Origin: Paulownia fortunei
Lineage: Eukaryota > Streptophyta > Magnoliopsida > Lamiales > Paulowniaceae
Direction: 5' to 3'
Length of the DNA stretch: 64,000 nucleotides
Assembly: GCA_019321725.1 (NCBI GenBank)
Contig: CM033114.1
Location: 15,170,278 to 15,234,277 of the forward strand
A program made the position numbers and the translations under genes. Every line of letters starts with the position of its first letter. Position 1 is the first letter of the stretch. A model generated the notes under the pieces. The model did not search any database and was not told the DNA's origin. It was given only the letters and a program-made list of their open reading frames with translations. Shown one piece after another: positions 1 to 10,811 of the stretch.

Positions 1-672
1 GGAGCATAATGTATGTAATGTTATGTATAAGGCCTGATATGGTACATGCTCTGAGTATCACGAGCAGATATCAGTCCAATTTAGGGAAAGAACATTGAAA
101 AGTTGTTAAGATGATCCTCAAGTACTTGAGAAGGACTAAGGATATCTTCTGATATACGGCAATAGAAAACTAAAACTGGAGGGATATACAGACTCTAATT
201 TTCAATCCGATATAGATAGCTCAAAGCCCATGTCTACATATATCACCCTGAATGGTGGTGCGGTCAGTTGGAAGAGTTCCAAGTAAGAGACGACTGCAGA
301 CTCTACCACTGAAGCTGAATATATTGCTGCATCAGATGCAGAAAAAGAAGCTGTTTGGATTAGAAACTTCATCTAAGGGTTGGGTGTAGTTCCATTCGTT
401 GTTGATCCAGTTATAATTTACTGTGATAACAATGGAGCTATTGCGCAAGCAAAGGAGTCAATATCTCATCAAAGATTCAAGCATATAATGAGATGATATC
501 ACTTGATCAGAGGGATTATTGGTAGAGGCGACGTCATTGTGGATGAAGTTACCTCATTAGAAATTATAGCAGACCAACTTACTAAGCCCTTAATATAGAA
601 GATATTTAATGGACATCTTGAGAAGATGGGTCTCAGATACATGGGCAATTGGAAATAGGGCAAGTGGGAGAT
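1..672 (+). pseudogene. Ty1/copia pol 3' end (RT tail and RNase H), degenerate
   Basis: This is the end of a copia polyprotein whose 5' part lies outside the window. Frame 3 from base 3 reads the post-RT stretch (RPDMVHALSITSRYQSN), then a frameshift near 150-180 leads into RNase H: YTDSNF near 184, STTEAEYIAAS near 300, YCDNNGAIA near 419, then an ADQLTKPL motif near 571. RNase H degrades the RNA strand during reverse transcription in the virus-like particle. The frame carries stops after VSWKSSK, after RNFI, after HIMR and after TKPLI, so no functional protein is made. It is followed directly by a polypurine tract and an LTR, which fixes the orientation. It closely resembles the - strand element E2 (20413-28346), so the two belong to one subfamily. 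Confidence 0.9.
658..671 (+). other. Polypurine tract of the first copia element
   Basis: The purine-rich run GGGCAAGTGGGAGA ends one base before the LTR. This is the plus-strand priming site of LTR retrotransposons. The same tract precedes the 3' LTRs of E1 and E2, which supports the placement. Confidence 0.75.
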
Positions 673-2948
673 TATTAGAGTATGATGTCCAACGCCGAAA
701 TTGGATTGGCTGTATTGTACTTCTTTTCTTTTGTAAAGATAATCTTATTGAGAATTATATTAACAAAAAGATATTTTCTTTATCTTATGTCATGCATCTT
801 TTATTTCTGCACATTAGATAAAGTTCTTAGATAAATTTAGGGCATGGTCGCGCATATGATTGCAATTATAAAACATGCCTCTAAAGCTTTGGTCTTAAAT
901 AAGTTCCGAATCGAGAGCTTTTTGAGATAGGATATCAAATAACTCAGTAAGACTCGCACATATGATGCATGCTCGTGCGACGAGGATGTCGTATTCCATT
1001 AGCATTAGTGTAGAGACGCAATTGCATGTATGTGGGTGCTTGTTAGGAAACAAGTACACCGAACATAGCCCGCAAGAAATTCTTAGCTGGAGGTTTTGCC
1101 TGTCAAAATAAGAATTTTTGTGTTGTGATAGTACACGGCTAGTCCTCGGACTTGAGGCATGATGGTAGCCTTGTATGCATCCTGCAGCACTTTGATATAT
1201 CTTCTAATTTCTTCACAATTACAAATGGGGTATGTTGGGTATTGCATTAGTGTGCATAAAGATTTGTCAGTAGCCAACATAGAATTCGACACTTGTCTTT
1301 TTAAACAAGAGAATCTCATGTGTTTTCATAGTTCATGATTCAAAGATCTTGGCCAAGGTAGGATGAATCATGATTCATTAGAAATTATTAGAACTTGAAA
1401 TGGGGTCACAATTATTGATTCATTTGGGGTTTTGACTTATAATCCCTGTCCTAAATTCAATCAGGAGATTAACTATCGAAAGGACCATACGTGAATGGTA
1501 CTCGCAACTAAAATAGGTTTACTTGTTATTTCACGTAAGACTAGTTTGTCATGATTACTTGTTAGGTGTTTTCATGGATAGTGAGGTTCTTGAAATTAAG
1601 GAGTTAATTCCAAAGTAGATTAATTAATTGAAATAATTATTATTTATAAGTTGCAAATGTTGCAAACTCACTACTAGCTTAGTAATGAATCTAAGATGTC
1701 ACACATATTTATGGAAAGTAATATTTTTAATTTTGAGATTTATCCAATGGTTGAGAATTAATTAGTTAATATTGATTAATTAATTAATTAAGCATTCTAT
1801 TTAATTTAATAGTTAAATTAAATTATTCAATTAAGTAATTATATTATTTAATTAGACCTAATTTGATTAGAAAACCCAAATGGAGTAAATTAAATTAATC
1901 AATTGGATTGATTAATTTAGATTAAATCAATTAGATTGATTTGTGAATTTTTAAGTCCAAGCCCAAAAATTAATGTGGATCACTTAAAAAGCCCACTAAA
2001 ACATGAAGAGAATAAATTAAATAAATATAATTTATTTAATTAGCATATTTATAAATAAATAAATATAGTGACCGATTTTTATGGGATAAAAATTGGCCGC
2101 TAGAATTTATTTAAAATATAAATATATTTATGGTATATATATTTGATATATATCTATCTTGATAATTATTTGAAGAGTTCAAATTAATATCAAGAATGTA
2201 TGTAGATAATTTTGATGATTAATGTAGTCTCAAATAAGTCCACACATATAAGAAAAAGAAAAATAGAAGAGTTGTTGGAAGATTTTGAATCTTTCCAAGA
2301 TAAGATTTTGAAATAGTTTAAAATTGACAAATTTTCCAAGAGTTGGAGAATGAGCAAAATTTTAACCCCTATAAATAGGGATGGCCGAAAATTAGCTAGT
2401 ATAATAATCAAAAATCATTTTGTTAAGTCTTTTATTTTTCTCTCGAAGAAAAAAAAAAGAAAGAAAAAGAAAAAGTGTTTTCTTGAAATCTTGATTTTTT
2501 TGTTTTTTAAAAGAAAACTAGTTTCTTGGTATTCTTTTTATATTCAAGTTTCCAGAACTTAAAAAATCAATTTGTATTGTTCTTGAAAATTTATTTTTAT
2601 CCATCTATTGGATCAAAAGACAAAATTACTCCAATTCTAATTTAGTAAACAATTAAGAGGATACTAGTGAATCCTTTTAATGGGTATTACTGTTTCATAT
2701 TATGAACCTGATAGAGGGGAGACACTTGGATCCCTATGAGTTTTGAAAGTTCAGAATAAATAATTGATTACTTCATTCCCTATAATAACCGGAGTGCAAG
2801 AAAGGTATAATTTGAATTTAATATTTGTTTATATTTTTACTTGAATAAGCGCGATCGTTATAATTATTTTTCGAATATATATATTTATTTTTGATAAAAA
2901 TTTTAATTTTCCACTACATATGCCACTGCGATTATAGCGAACCCAACA
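673..2948 (+). repeat. 3' LTR of the first copia element (2.28 kb)
   Basis: The LTR starts at TATTAGAGTA (TG mutated to TA), right after the polypurine tract, and ends at CGAACCCAACA. The ends were set by comparison with the E2 LTRs at 20413-22695 and 56738-59080, which are the same subfamily in the opposite orientation (2283 and 2343 bp). It contains AT-rich U3 with many TTAATTAA-type stretches and a TATA box near 2370. The 5' LTR lies outside the window, so no target-site duplication can be checked. Confidence 0.85.
2366..2380 (+). promoter_or_regulatory. Putative LTR TATA box
   Basis: CCCCTATAAATAGGG is a canonical plant TATA element inside the LTR. The equivalent position in the E2 LTRs has TATTTATA or a variant (57419-57427, 20963 region) in the same CCCC...GGG frame, so the element is conserved within the subfamily and probably marks the U3/R promoter. 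Confidence 0.55.
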
Positions 2949-2982
2949 GTTTTTTGGAGCAGAAAACCACCCCACCACAACA

Positions 2983-3290
2983 TGTTAAATAAACCTCCCT
3001 ATCAGAAGTTAACTCCTAGATTAGAATATCTCTTTTCTTTCTGTAAAAAGCAGAAAAAATAATAATGAATAAAAGAATAAGCAAGAAGGGCTATTGTGAT
3101 CAAGTGCAAGTCACTATTAAAAAGAGCATTTAGGTTGTGGAAGTGAAGCCATTTTCATAGGTGATTGGTTTCTAGACCTTGTTCAAGTATAAAATCACAA
3201 GAAAAGGTAATTGAATTAATTTCAAAGATCCACATTTTTAACATGAATTTTTATTAGAAAATTTATGAAATTCGTTGTTTTATTCTGTCA
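2983..3290 (+). repeat. Candidate short 5' LTR of a second copia lineage
   Basis: The segment runs from TGTTAAATAAACC to TTCTGTCA and is followed, one base later, by a primer binding site. TG...CA ends and a size of about 308 bp suit a small copia LTR. There is no matching 3' LTR in the window because the element is cut off at 6730, so the left end is a guess and only the right end is supported by the primer binding site. Confidence 0.35.
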
Positions 3291-3291
3291 A

Positions 3292-3303
3292 TGATATCAG
3301 AGC
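3292..3303 (+). other. Primer binding site (initiator Met tRNA type)
   Basis: TGATATCAGAGC differs by one base from TGGTATCAGAGC, the usual plant copia primer binding site complementary to the 3' end of tRNA-iMet. It marks the start of the leader of the element that carries the gag at 5340. Confidence 0.6.
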
Positions 3304-3819
3304 ATGTTTGAGTTGATATCCTACCATGATTTCATGTGTTTTAAGCATGATTATGTGGATAATTATGCTCTTTCATGGTAAATCAAATATACTTCGAATT
3401 ATGCTTTCAAATTTTAAATAAAGCATGTTTATATGTTTTAGAAGCATGCCTTAAAATTTTATGGCTTCATGTTTTATGTATGATGAGATATTATGATTTT
3501 ATCATGAAAATTACAGTAAATTTATCTCCATTTTTAAGTATTTGTTTGTTTGAATTATGGAATAATTTTTATATGGTTAGAATCTTTATGAAATAAGCTT
3601 TCCAACCATATATTGCATGATTAAAAAGACTTAGAAATGAGTGAGATATGGCCTTTATAAATTAAAATCGTGCATTAGAGCGTTCTGAAAATTTTGGAGA
3701 AAAAGATTAACAGTAAATAGGGAATCCCACTCTCGGTTGTACTTATGTGTGATCCAAACTCCTAGTTATAGGTGTTGTATTTTGAAACAGATAGCACTAT
3801 CGGATTCAGAAGCATCGAG

Positions 3820-3945
3820 AATGGGAGGGTAGCCGGAGCGGTGACCCCAAAAAATGCCCGAAAGGCGGCGCTGTGGACCACGCGCCGAGGTAGCGCGTCC
3901 CACGTGCGGCGGAGCGTGAGGCGCATGCGCAAGCCTCCGGCCTTT
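3820..3945. other. GC-rich island in the retroelement leader
   Basis: About 125 bases are far richer in G+C than the surroundings, with repeated GCGC, GGCGC and CGCG words. Both strands are open for about 60 codons, as expected for GC-rich DNA, and I do not regard either as a gene. Comparable islands occur in the leaders of H (10190-10360) and E2 (27690-27800). Confidence 0.6.
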
Positions 3946-4352
3946 GTGTTTTGATGAAAAATGACACAATTTTGATCAAAATTTAATTTCCTATTTTTCT
4001 ATGATTTAAAATTTATTTTTCTGAATTGAAAAATATTTTTTTTGATTTTTTTACCTTTAAAAAATTGTATAAAATTACTGGAAAAATATTTTTTGACTGA
4101 AAAAAATTCTGAATTCATTTTTAATAAATTCTGGAAAATATTTCCTATCCTTCGGCTACTTGGATGAAAATTTATAACTTATTTTGATTAATGTGCTCAT
4201 TAAATTGTGTATGAAAATTAGTTTTTCATACAAGAAAATTATAGAATTGAGCATGTTTACAATTTTGAGTGTTTAGAAAACTTTCATCTTGTATTCTTAA
4301 ATATTAGGATTGGCTTTGTGTTCAATCTAATATTTATTCCTATTTTCTAGAT

Positions 4353-4818
4353 ATGACAATAATCAAACACACTCTTAACATCCTCTGGGGGGAAGCTAGA
4401 GAAAAAAGAACTCCAGAGCATTTGGCAAAGTGGAAAATTTATAAGAATTATAAAATGAATGTGGATCACTCTTTGCCACAACATCTTTTGATAATGAAGG
4501 AAAAACATAATGATCTTCTTCATTTGGGTCACAATTTCAATGGATATAGTTATTATATAGAATGCCAAATGATTAAAAATTCTCTACCCAAAAGTTATTA
4601 TTAATAAAATAATTGACCGAGAGGGAGAAATAGATCTTAAAGTATTGAGATCAAGATTGATTAAGATATGGAGGAAAGAGATAGAACTCAAGATGAAGAA
4701 ATCATTATCTTTGAGGATAAATTCTGGTCGTCCTATCTTAAAGTTCGCTCCAACAGATAGGCTTTCAGAAGGAATGACCAATATGGTGTCTCGTTTATGT
4801 GTTAGGAGAAAATTTTAA
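4353..4818 (+). pseudogene. Possible copia gag-like remnant, frameshifted
   Basis: An 83-codon frame starting MTIIKHTLNILWGEAREK runs to NSLPKSYY and stops near 4602. A +1 frame then continues without a stop (IINKIIDREGEIDLKVLRSRL...) to a stop at 4816-4818. The order of a short helical region, an LPKSY-type motif and a following charged 'L..LRSRLIK' helix resembles the second half of copia gag (UBN2-like) proteins, but identity is weak. If right, it is a second, older gag fragment lying upstream of the clear gag at 5340. I cannot exclude a chance ORF. Confidence 0.3.
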
Positions 4819-5000
4819 TTTCCTTAAGGAGATGACTCATTATGTACATATGTTTGTTTTAGTAGGATTTATGAACATGTTATGTAACGTATGTTAATGT
4901 ACTTCATGCTAAATAATATATATTTGCTTCAAAGTATATATTGTGAATCTTGTAATGACGCAATAGTTTTAAGATTATGTGATGACAATACATGCTTATT

Positions 5001-5003
<3 letters not shown>

Positions 5004-5058
<55 letters not shown>
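5004..5058. repeat. (AT)n microsatellite
   Basis: An uninterrupted AT dinucleotide repeat of about 27 units lies in the leader of the second copia element. It is a likely length-polymorphic site and a likely place for assembly error. Confidence 0.95.
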
Positions 5059-5059
<1 letters not shown>

Positions 5060-5339
5060 CAAGATGAATTCTTGTATAGCATGAGTTATGCAATTAAGAG
5101 GGAGTTTTTAGGTTGGAAGAGTTTAAGTGATTCTCGCCTTGAACTTATTGATATTTTGTTACTCCAAAGTTAAATTTATGATAGTAAACATTTGGACTAT
5201 ATATGATGATTAGGAACTGAGTGAACTTTTGAATCTATACCATATGTAAACTTATCATAAATATTAATTTTAAGTACAAAATTAAATGTGTATGTTTATT
5301 AAGCATTAACATGTGTAATCACCTTTTAAAATACAGACC

Positions 5340-6730
5340 ATGGCATCAAAATCTATCATAGTTGATCTCAAAAAAGGTGATAAACTAAATGGCGACAACT
5401 ATGACACTTGGCGCTATAAGATTTGGTATGTACTAGTTGAACAATATGTCTTGGAGGGCATCAACCAAATCATGCAAGACTCTGGTATGGGCAATACTAC
5501 TCAACAGAGAAGGGATCTAGAGGTTTACCAGGCGTGGAAGAAGAAAGATTTCATTACTCGTGCTATTTTGGTTAGCTCTATGATTGATGACCTCATTCAC
5601 AAGTATGAGCAGCATGCTACTGCTCATGACATCTGGGTGTACTTCAGGCAAAAATAAGGAGGTACGACTGTCACTCATATGAGGAAGCTGACTATCAAGT
5701 TTGACACTTATAAAAAACAAGTTGATCACAACATCCAACAACATCTGAGAACTATGTCAAATATAGTACGTGAATTGAAGTCAGCTGGTCGTATCCTCTC
5801 TAATGAGCAGTAAGTTCAAGCTTAGATCTGATCTCTTCCTGACAATTAGGAGTATCTAAAAGTCAATATGACTCACAATGATAGCATTAAGACTTTCTCT
5901 GATATTGCTCACCTTGTTGAACTTGAGGATAAGTGACTTGGTGTTGTGAAGTCCATAGCAAGTGCTTTTGTAGCTGAATCTAGTTCCAAAAAGGCTTCGG
6001 GCTTTAAACGCAAGAAGAACTAGAAGAAAGGTAAGAAAGGGAAGGAGATTGGAGAAAAGACCAAGAAAAACAACCCGAATCCCAGCCATAAGATCAAATG
6101 TAAGCATTTTGGGAAGATGAAAGATAAGAGTAAAATGAAGTGCTATAATTGTCAAGCACTTGGTCATTTCGCTCATGAGTGCCCTGAGCCTAAAAAGATA
6201 GCACTTAATAATGCTTCTTTAAATGTTATATATGTCTCTAGTACTATTTTATTAACTGAATCTTATCATGTGTGGATTATAGACTCAGGTGCATCAGACC
6301 ATGTAACTAGAGATCGTGAGTTGTTTGTGGATTTTTGTCGAGTTTCTTGTGGTACGAGGTGGATATATGTAGGAAATAATACCCGAGTTGAATTCAAAGG
6401 CATTGGCACTTGCAAATTGGAGTTGCATGATGGTCAAACACTTATTCTACATGATGTCCTCTATGCAATGGAGATTTGGAGGAATTGGATTTCTGTTATT
6501 GTTCTTCTAGGATTAGGTTTTAACTTGAACTTTACTAATGGCTTGGTTTGTATTTACTATGGTAATATGTATTATGGGAATGGACATCTTAAGGATGGTT
6601 TTATGGTGTTGGAATATAACAAACAAATGTTTAACTATTATGTTGATCGTTATATCTCATTAAATATTTGTTCATCTAGTGTTGCAAATATTGATGTTTA
6701 TACTTGGCATACTAGATTAGGCCACATTGA
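5340..6730 (+). pseudogene. Ty1/copia gag-protease-pre-integrase, truncated
   Basis: One reading frame starting MASKSIIVDLKKGD covers gag, nucleocapsid, protease and the start of the pre-integrase domain. The early part (residues 1-105) has the NYDTWRY and VYQAWKKKD features of copia gag. A basic linker leads to an intact zinc knuckle, CYNCQALGHFAHEC (CX2CX4HX4C), near 6141-6182. The protease active site follows as WIIDSGASDHVT near 6274-6309. The pre-integrase motif YTWHTRLGHI lies near 6699-6728. Stops occur at 5655, 5811, 5823, 5829, near 5850, near 5934 and near 6021. Several fit CAA/CAG to TAA/TAG changes. The integrase core, RT and RNase H are missing because the frame joins an unrelated LTR at 6727-6730. 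It is a different lineage from E1, E2 and H, whose protease is DTGCGSH. Confidence 0.88.
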
Positions 6731-8588
6731 TGGTGATCATGGAATATGCCTCTATGGCTTTGGTTTTAAATTAGTTTCGAGTCGAGGGTTTTTTGAGATA
6801 GGATATTGAATAGTCTTAACACTAATGCATGTATGCGAGTGCTTGTTAGGGAATAAGTACATTGAACAGGTCCACTGAAAATTCTTAATTGAAATTACAA
6901 TTTGTCGAAATAAGAATTTTCATGTTACGATAGTACACGATTAGTCCTTAGACTTGAGGCACCATGTAACCTTGTGCATGTCGTGTTCCATTTTGATGCA
7001 TCTTCTGATTACCTAATAATCACAAAGGGGTATGTTGGATGTTGTATTGATATGTATGGAGGTTAATGAGTGGCCAATAAAGAAAGTGTCACTTGTCTGG
7101 TAGAACAAGTGAATCTCCTATATTTTTATAGTTAATGACTAAGAAGTCCTTGGCCAAGGCGGGATGCATGTTACACGGGGATTTTCTAACGATTTGTCAT
7201 AAGTCACTAAAACTTAAAATGGAATCATAATTATTGAGCAATTAGGGTTTCGACTATTAATCTATACCTTAGACTCAATTGAGAGATTAGTTGATGAAAG
7301 GACCTTCCGTGTATGATACTCGTAATTAAAATAGGTTCACTCGTTATTTCACTTAAGTCTAGATATTTATAATATACTTGTTAGGTGTTTCCCATGAATT
7401 GTGAGGTTCTTGAAATTAAGGAGTTAATTTCAATTAGATTAGTTAATTAAAATAATTATTATTCATAAATTGCAAATATTGCAAGCCCACTGCTAGTTTA
7501 GTTGTGAACTTAAAGGGTCACACATAATTTGAGATGAAATATTTTTAACTTAGGAATTAACCCAAGGAGTTTGATCCAATTAAATAATGAAGATTAATTA
7601 ATTAGAGATTAAATTAATTCAATGAGTTGAATTAATTATTTAATTGGACCTAAAAATATTAGGAAACCCAATTGGAGTAAAATAATTATTTGATTGGATC
7701 AAATTAATTATGTAGTCCATAAATTAATTTACTCAATTAAATAATTAAATTATTTATTAGGCCTAATTGGATTAGGCGGGCTTGATAAAATTAATTAATT
7801 AATTAAATATAGGCTGAAATAATTTAATTTAATCAATTATAGAATTTATTTTAAGTCCAAGTCTAATTTAAAGAGACCCGTTAGGAGAAGCCCATGAAGG
7901 TTGTTGAGAAAGAATGGAAACTCAAGAGTTTAAAATTCTTGAGAGACCCTAATATCTTTAAGAAATATGAAGGGATAAAGTTGAGAAATTTTAGGACAAC
8001 CAAATATCTTTCAACCAATTAAAAGGAGACCAAAAATACCCAGAGTGAGACTCTTGGAATCTTTTAGTCCTCTATTTAACAACAACGGCCGAAAATTTGA
8101 GGCTAATTGTATCCTTCAAATTTTTAGCCATAGTAGAACTCGAGAGAGAAAATTGTTTTATTCCTCCTTCCTTTATTCCACAAAAAAATCCATCTTTTTA
8201 TTTAAGTATTAATTCTTTTATCATAAGTTGATAACAAGAATTAATATTCACTCCATAAACTAGGTTATTAAGAAATCAAAATTGCTAGGGAATTCTGATT
8301 TTGTGTTCTTACTCAAAGTATGGACTATTTTGGAGGGGAGACACTTAGATTCATGTGAATCAGAATTCAAAAAGAGGCTAACAATCGATTGCTTCAATCT
8401 CTATGATAACTGGAGTGCATAGAAAGGTATAAATCAAAATTATTTTAATTTATGTATTACATCATTAGAAATTGCGAGATCATTAAAATTCGCATCAGAT
8501 CTAAGGTACAACTGTAATTGTTATAGCATGTTGTTTTTAAATTTTTAATTTTTCATTGCGCATACACCAGTATCAAGTAAACCCAATA
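6727..8588 (+). repeat. 5'-truncated copia LTR (E1-type subfamily)
   Basis: The segment matches the solo LTR at 29327-31244 at roughly 95-96% by eye and ends in ACCCAATA as that one does. About 178 bases of the LTR 5' end are absent, and there is a further deletion of about 55 bases near 6810. The right flank begins GACCA, identical to the target-site duplication of the solo LTR, so this is the same insertion event with its left side lost. Confidence 0.85.
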
Positions 8589-9458
8589 GACCAGGTCCAG
8601 GGGAAGGAAAATCTAGATGAGGCATGGCCTCACTTGCGAGACAAGGTCCGGGCAAGGCACGGTCTCGCCTAAGAAGCAAAATCTGGGCATAGCACAACTT
8701 CGTTGGGATGTCAAAAGCCGAGTCAGTCGCGACCTCACACAAGTATGAGACAATTGGCCAGACATAGGCTCATCCCATCTCTATCGACAAGAGACTGATT
8801 CCTTACAAACAAGGATAAGTCATTAAATCCATAAAAATTACTAACTTATAGCCTACCCAGAGCATATGATGGCATCATTTAATTCAAGCCTAATTACCCA
8901 TTTAAAGTCCAATATAGGACGAGACCCAATCCAATGGATCCAAGCCTAATGAGGCAACAAACCTTAGTGATGCAAGAGGTGCATGCATCTAGCCACATAC
9001 AAACATAGTCCCATCGAGGATAATTAAGTACCTTTGTCCAAGTCCTTTTAAGGTATGTCACTTCACCCACTTATTAACTACTTTGTGAAATTCTTACAAT
9101 AATTCTAGCTCACATATTGATTTGAGTGTTAGAAGATTATTTCAAGGACAATTTCGAAGCCCATAAACTTTTATTTATGTTGCATATAGAAACCCAATAT
9201 CTAAACAACTTTCTATGAGTAAATCCAACTACGGCATCCCACATCAATACTCTTTTCAAACTTGAACATCTACTTTAAGAAAGAATATAAGCAGGTCGAC
9301 AAACAAAATTTTTGAAATTTTTTGTCATTGCCTCATTTTTTCTGAGAGCAATAAGTGTGGTGAAGTACCAAATTGCATTACTAGCTTAGAGGGGAATTTG
9401 TGTCTACTTTTTCCAAAATTTTGATTTCTGGTATTCACTAATCATGTTTAGGTGTTCT
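8589..9458. other. Non-LTR flank, diverged copy of 31245-32115
   Basis: No gene is seen. It begins with the right GACCA target duplication, then a degenerate 35-bp tandem repeat (8590-8750). From about 9100 to 9240 the text 'gatttgagtgttaga ... cccataaac ... ggcatcccacatcaa' loosely recalls the R-U5 end of plant Ty3/gypsy LTRs, which is an inference only. The 65-codon minus-strand frame in 8545-8742 crosses the LTR border and the tandem repeat and is not a gene. Confidence 0.6.
8590..8750. repeat. Degenerate 35-bp tandem repeat (copy 1)
   Basis: A motif like GGCATGGCCTCACTTG recurs about every 35-36 bases in this GC-richer stretch, with strong divergence between units. The counterpart flanks the solo LTR at 29080-29148 and 31250-31410. 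Confidence 0.6.
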
Positions 9459-9968
9459 TGCAATCTACAAGAAAATTGTTTATCTTATCCTAGTCCTGAT
9501 CAATTCTGTGTTCACCATAGTTGAATTAAGAGTTGATCAAATACTCATAATAAATACAGATTTACCTTGTTTTATAAACCCTCACTAAATAATTAGATAG
9601 AAATTATCGAATTCAAATCTACTCGCATAGGCTTAATTGTGAGTGGGCATCCGAGGTGGGGATATGCGCTTAAAGGATCAACACTGAGGATCTTAGTGAG
9701 CCCATCCATACTTGGGTTTGTGGAAATGAAGAGTCCATGCGTGGTAACAACTTGAGTTGTTTCTTAACGTCTTCGTCAAAAGAAAGCTTAAGGTATAAAT
9801 CTAAAATTTTATTTTAATTTATTTATAGGTATCAAAATTTTTGTTTTAAATGCATAACAGGTCAAATCGCATCAAACCCGAGATACCCATATTATATATG
9901 TGATGCATGTTTACATAAAATTTTATTTTTTTACTGCGTTCAGGGTCTCATAGTTATGTGAATAAATA
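9459..9968 (+). repeat. 3' part of the H 5' LTR (copy 1)
   Basis: It matches 38210-38720. The LTR end, GTGAATAAATA, aligns to GTGAACTCAACA at the end of the E1 LTR, and a primer binding site follows. The first part of the LTR is missing here because 6094 bases present in copy 2 are absent at 9458/9459. Confidence 0.7.
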
Positions 9969-9969
9969 G

Positions 9970-9981
9970 GGGCATCAGAAC
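9970..9981 (+). other. Primer binding site of H (copy 1), decayed
   Basis: GGGCATCAGAAC sits one base after the LTR end and aligns to TGGTATTAGAAC of E1 and the tRNA-iMet-complementary consensus. Confidence 0.55.
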
Positions 9982-10811
9982 TTAGGTTATTGTGCTATTG
10001 ATACTCTTTACACATATTCTTTCAAGCTTATGCAAAAAAACTGAATCCTTTATTTGCAATAAATTGTTCATACGATTTGTATGTTTGAGATTATTATTTT
10101 AATGAGTAAAATTTGAAGATTGGGTAAAAAATCGAATATGCCAATCGTTGTCTGCTGCCCAACTACGGGGCATTGTAGTATGAGGTTTGCAGAAGCTTTG
10201 GAGCTGCGGCGCTAGTTAGGAGGCGCCATAGTGCCATCAAAAAGTTTCAAAGTGTTGTGGCTGAAAAGTTTTAAATTGTTGTGGTGCTATCGTGGAGGCG
10301 CTGCCAGCACCAAGAGGTTTCTTATCTTCAAAAGTTTGGCGTCGCGGCGCCATTGGGTCTTATACCCGAATATATGGTGATGTTTTTTTTTTGTATTTTG
10401 GTGGACATTACAAGAAGATGGAGCAAGATAAAGAAACAAGGAATGAAGGCCCATGTAAGCATATGATGCATATATGTAATAGATAGGGCTATTATCTTTT
10501 TTAATTATCACCCTAAATTGACCATTGACCCATTTGACTCGGATTGATTACATTGGAATAAAGGCCCATGATCATCCTTAAGTAATATATATAAGATACA
10601 TGCTATGTATGTTTAATATTTTTTCCAATGATGCCCTACTTGGCTTGCGATCATTAGGATATATAACATTAAACAAGATAAGCATAAGATGAAACCTTGC
10701 ATGTCAAACCTACATGTTTTGCTCACATGAATTTACTATTTTAAAACCTTATATTGTAAACCTTGAAGGTTTATATCTAATGTAATGGGCAATATTGGGT
10801 GAGGCCCAATC
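9982..10811 (+). other. Leader of H, 5' portion (copy 1)
   Basis: This is untranslated leader. A GC-rich block lies at about 10190-10360. From about 10380 it aligns to the E1 leader (13550-13960), for example in 'ggtggacattacaagaagat' and in the segment before 'cccaat'. It is interrupted at 10812 by E1. The overlapping ORFs at 10281-10511 on both strands fall in the GC-rich block and are not conserved proteins. Confidence 0.7.
10190..10360. other. GC-rich island in the H leader (copy 1)
   Basis: The block is rich in GGCGC and GCGGCGC words and includes a short internal direct repeat (AAAAAGTTTCAAAGTGTTGT and AAAAGTTTTAAATTGTTGT). Its position between primer binding site and gag matches the islands in the other two leaders. 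Confidence 0.6.

Larger units (their letters stand above)
3304..5339 (+). other. Long leader between primer binding site and gag of the second copia element
   Basis: This is about 2 kb of mostly AT-rich, non-coding sequence. It holds a GC-rich block (3820-3945), a gag-like remnant (4353-4818) and an AT microsatellite (5004-5058), each listed separately. Otherwise I see nothing in it. The unusual length suggests insertions or a composite origin. Confidence 0.5.

Noticed and set aside
609..821. 70-codon + ORF
   Set aside because: It starts in the RNase H tail and runs across the polypurine tract into the LTR; no protein likeness.
1083..1319. 78-codon minus ORF
   Set aside because: It lies inside the LTR (673-2948), antisense, and is not kept open in the related E2 LTRs.
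3766..3969. Overlapping ORFs on both strands
   Set aside because: They follow from the GC-rich island, which has few stop codons in any frame.
8545..8742. 65-codon minus ORF
   Set aside because: It spans an LTR end and a degenerate tandem repeat; the counterpart at 31200 is not conserved as protein.
10281..10511. Three overlapping ORFs also present at 38961-39263
   Set aside because: Repetition comes from the block duplication, not from protein conservation; they sit in an untranslated leader.
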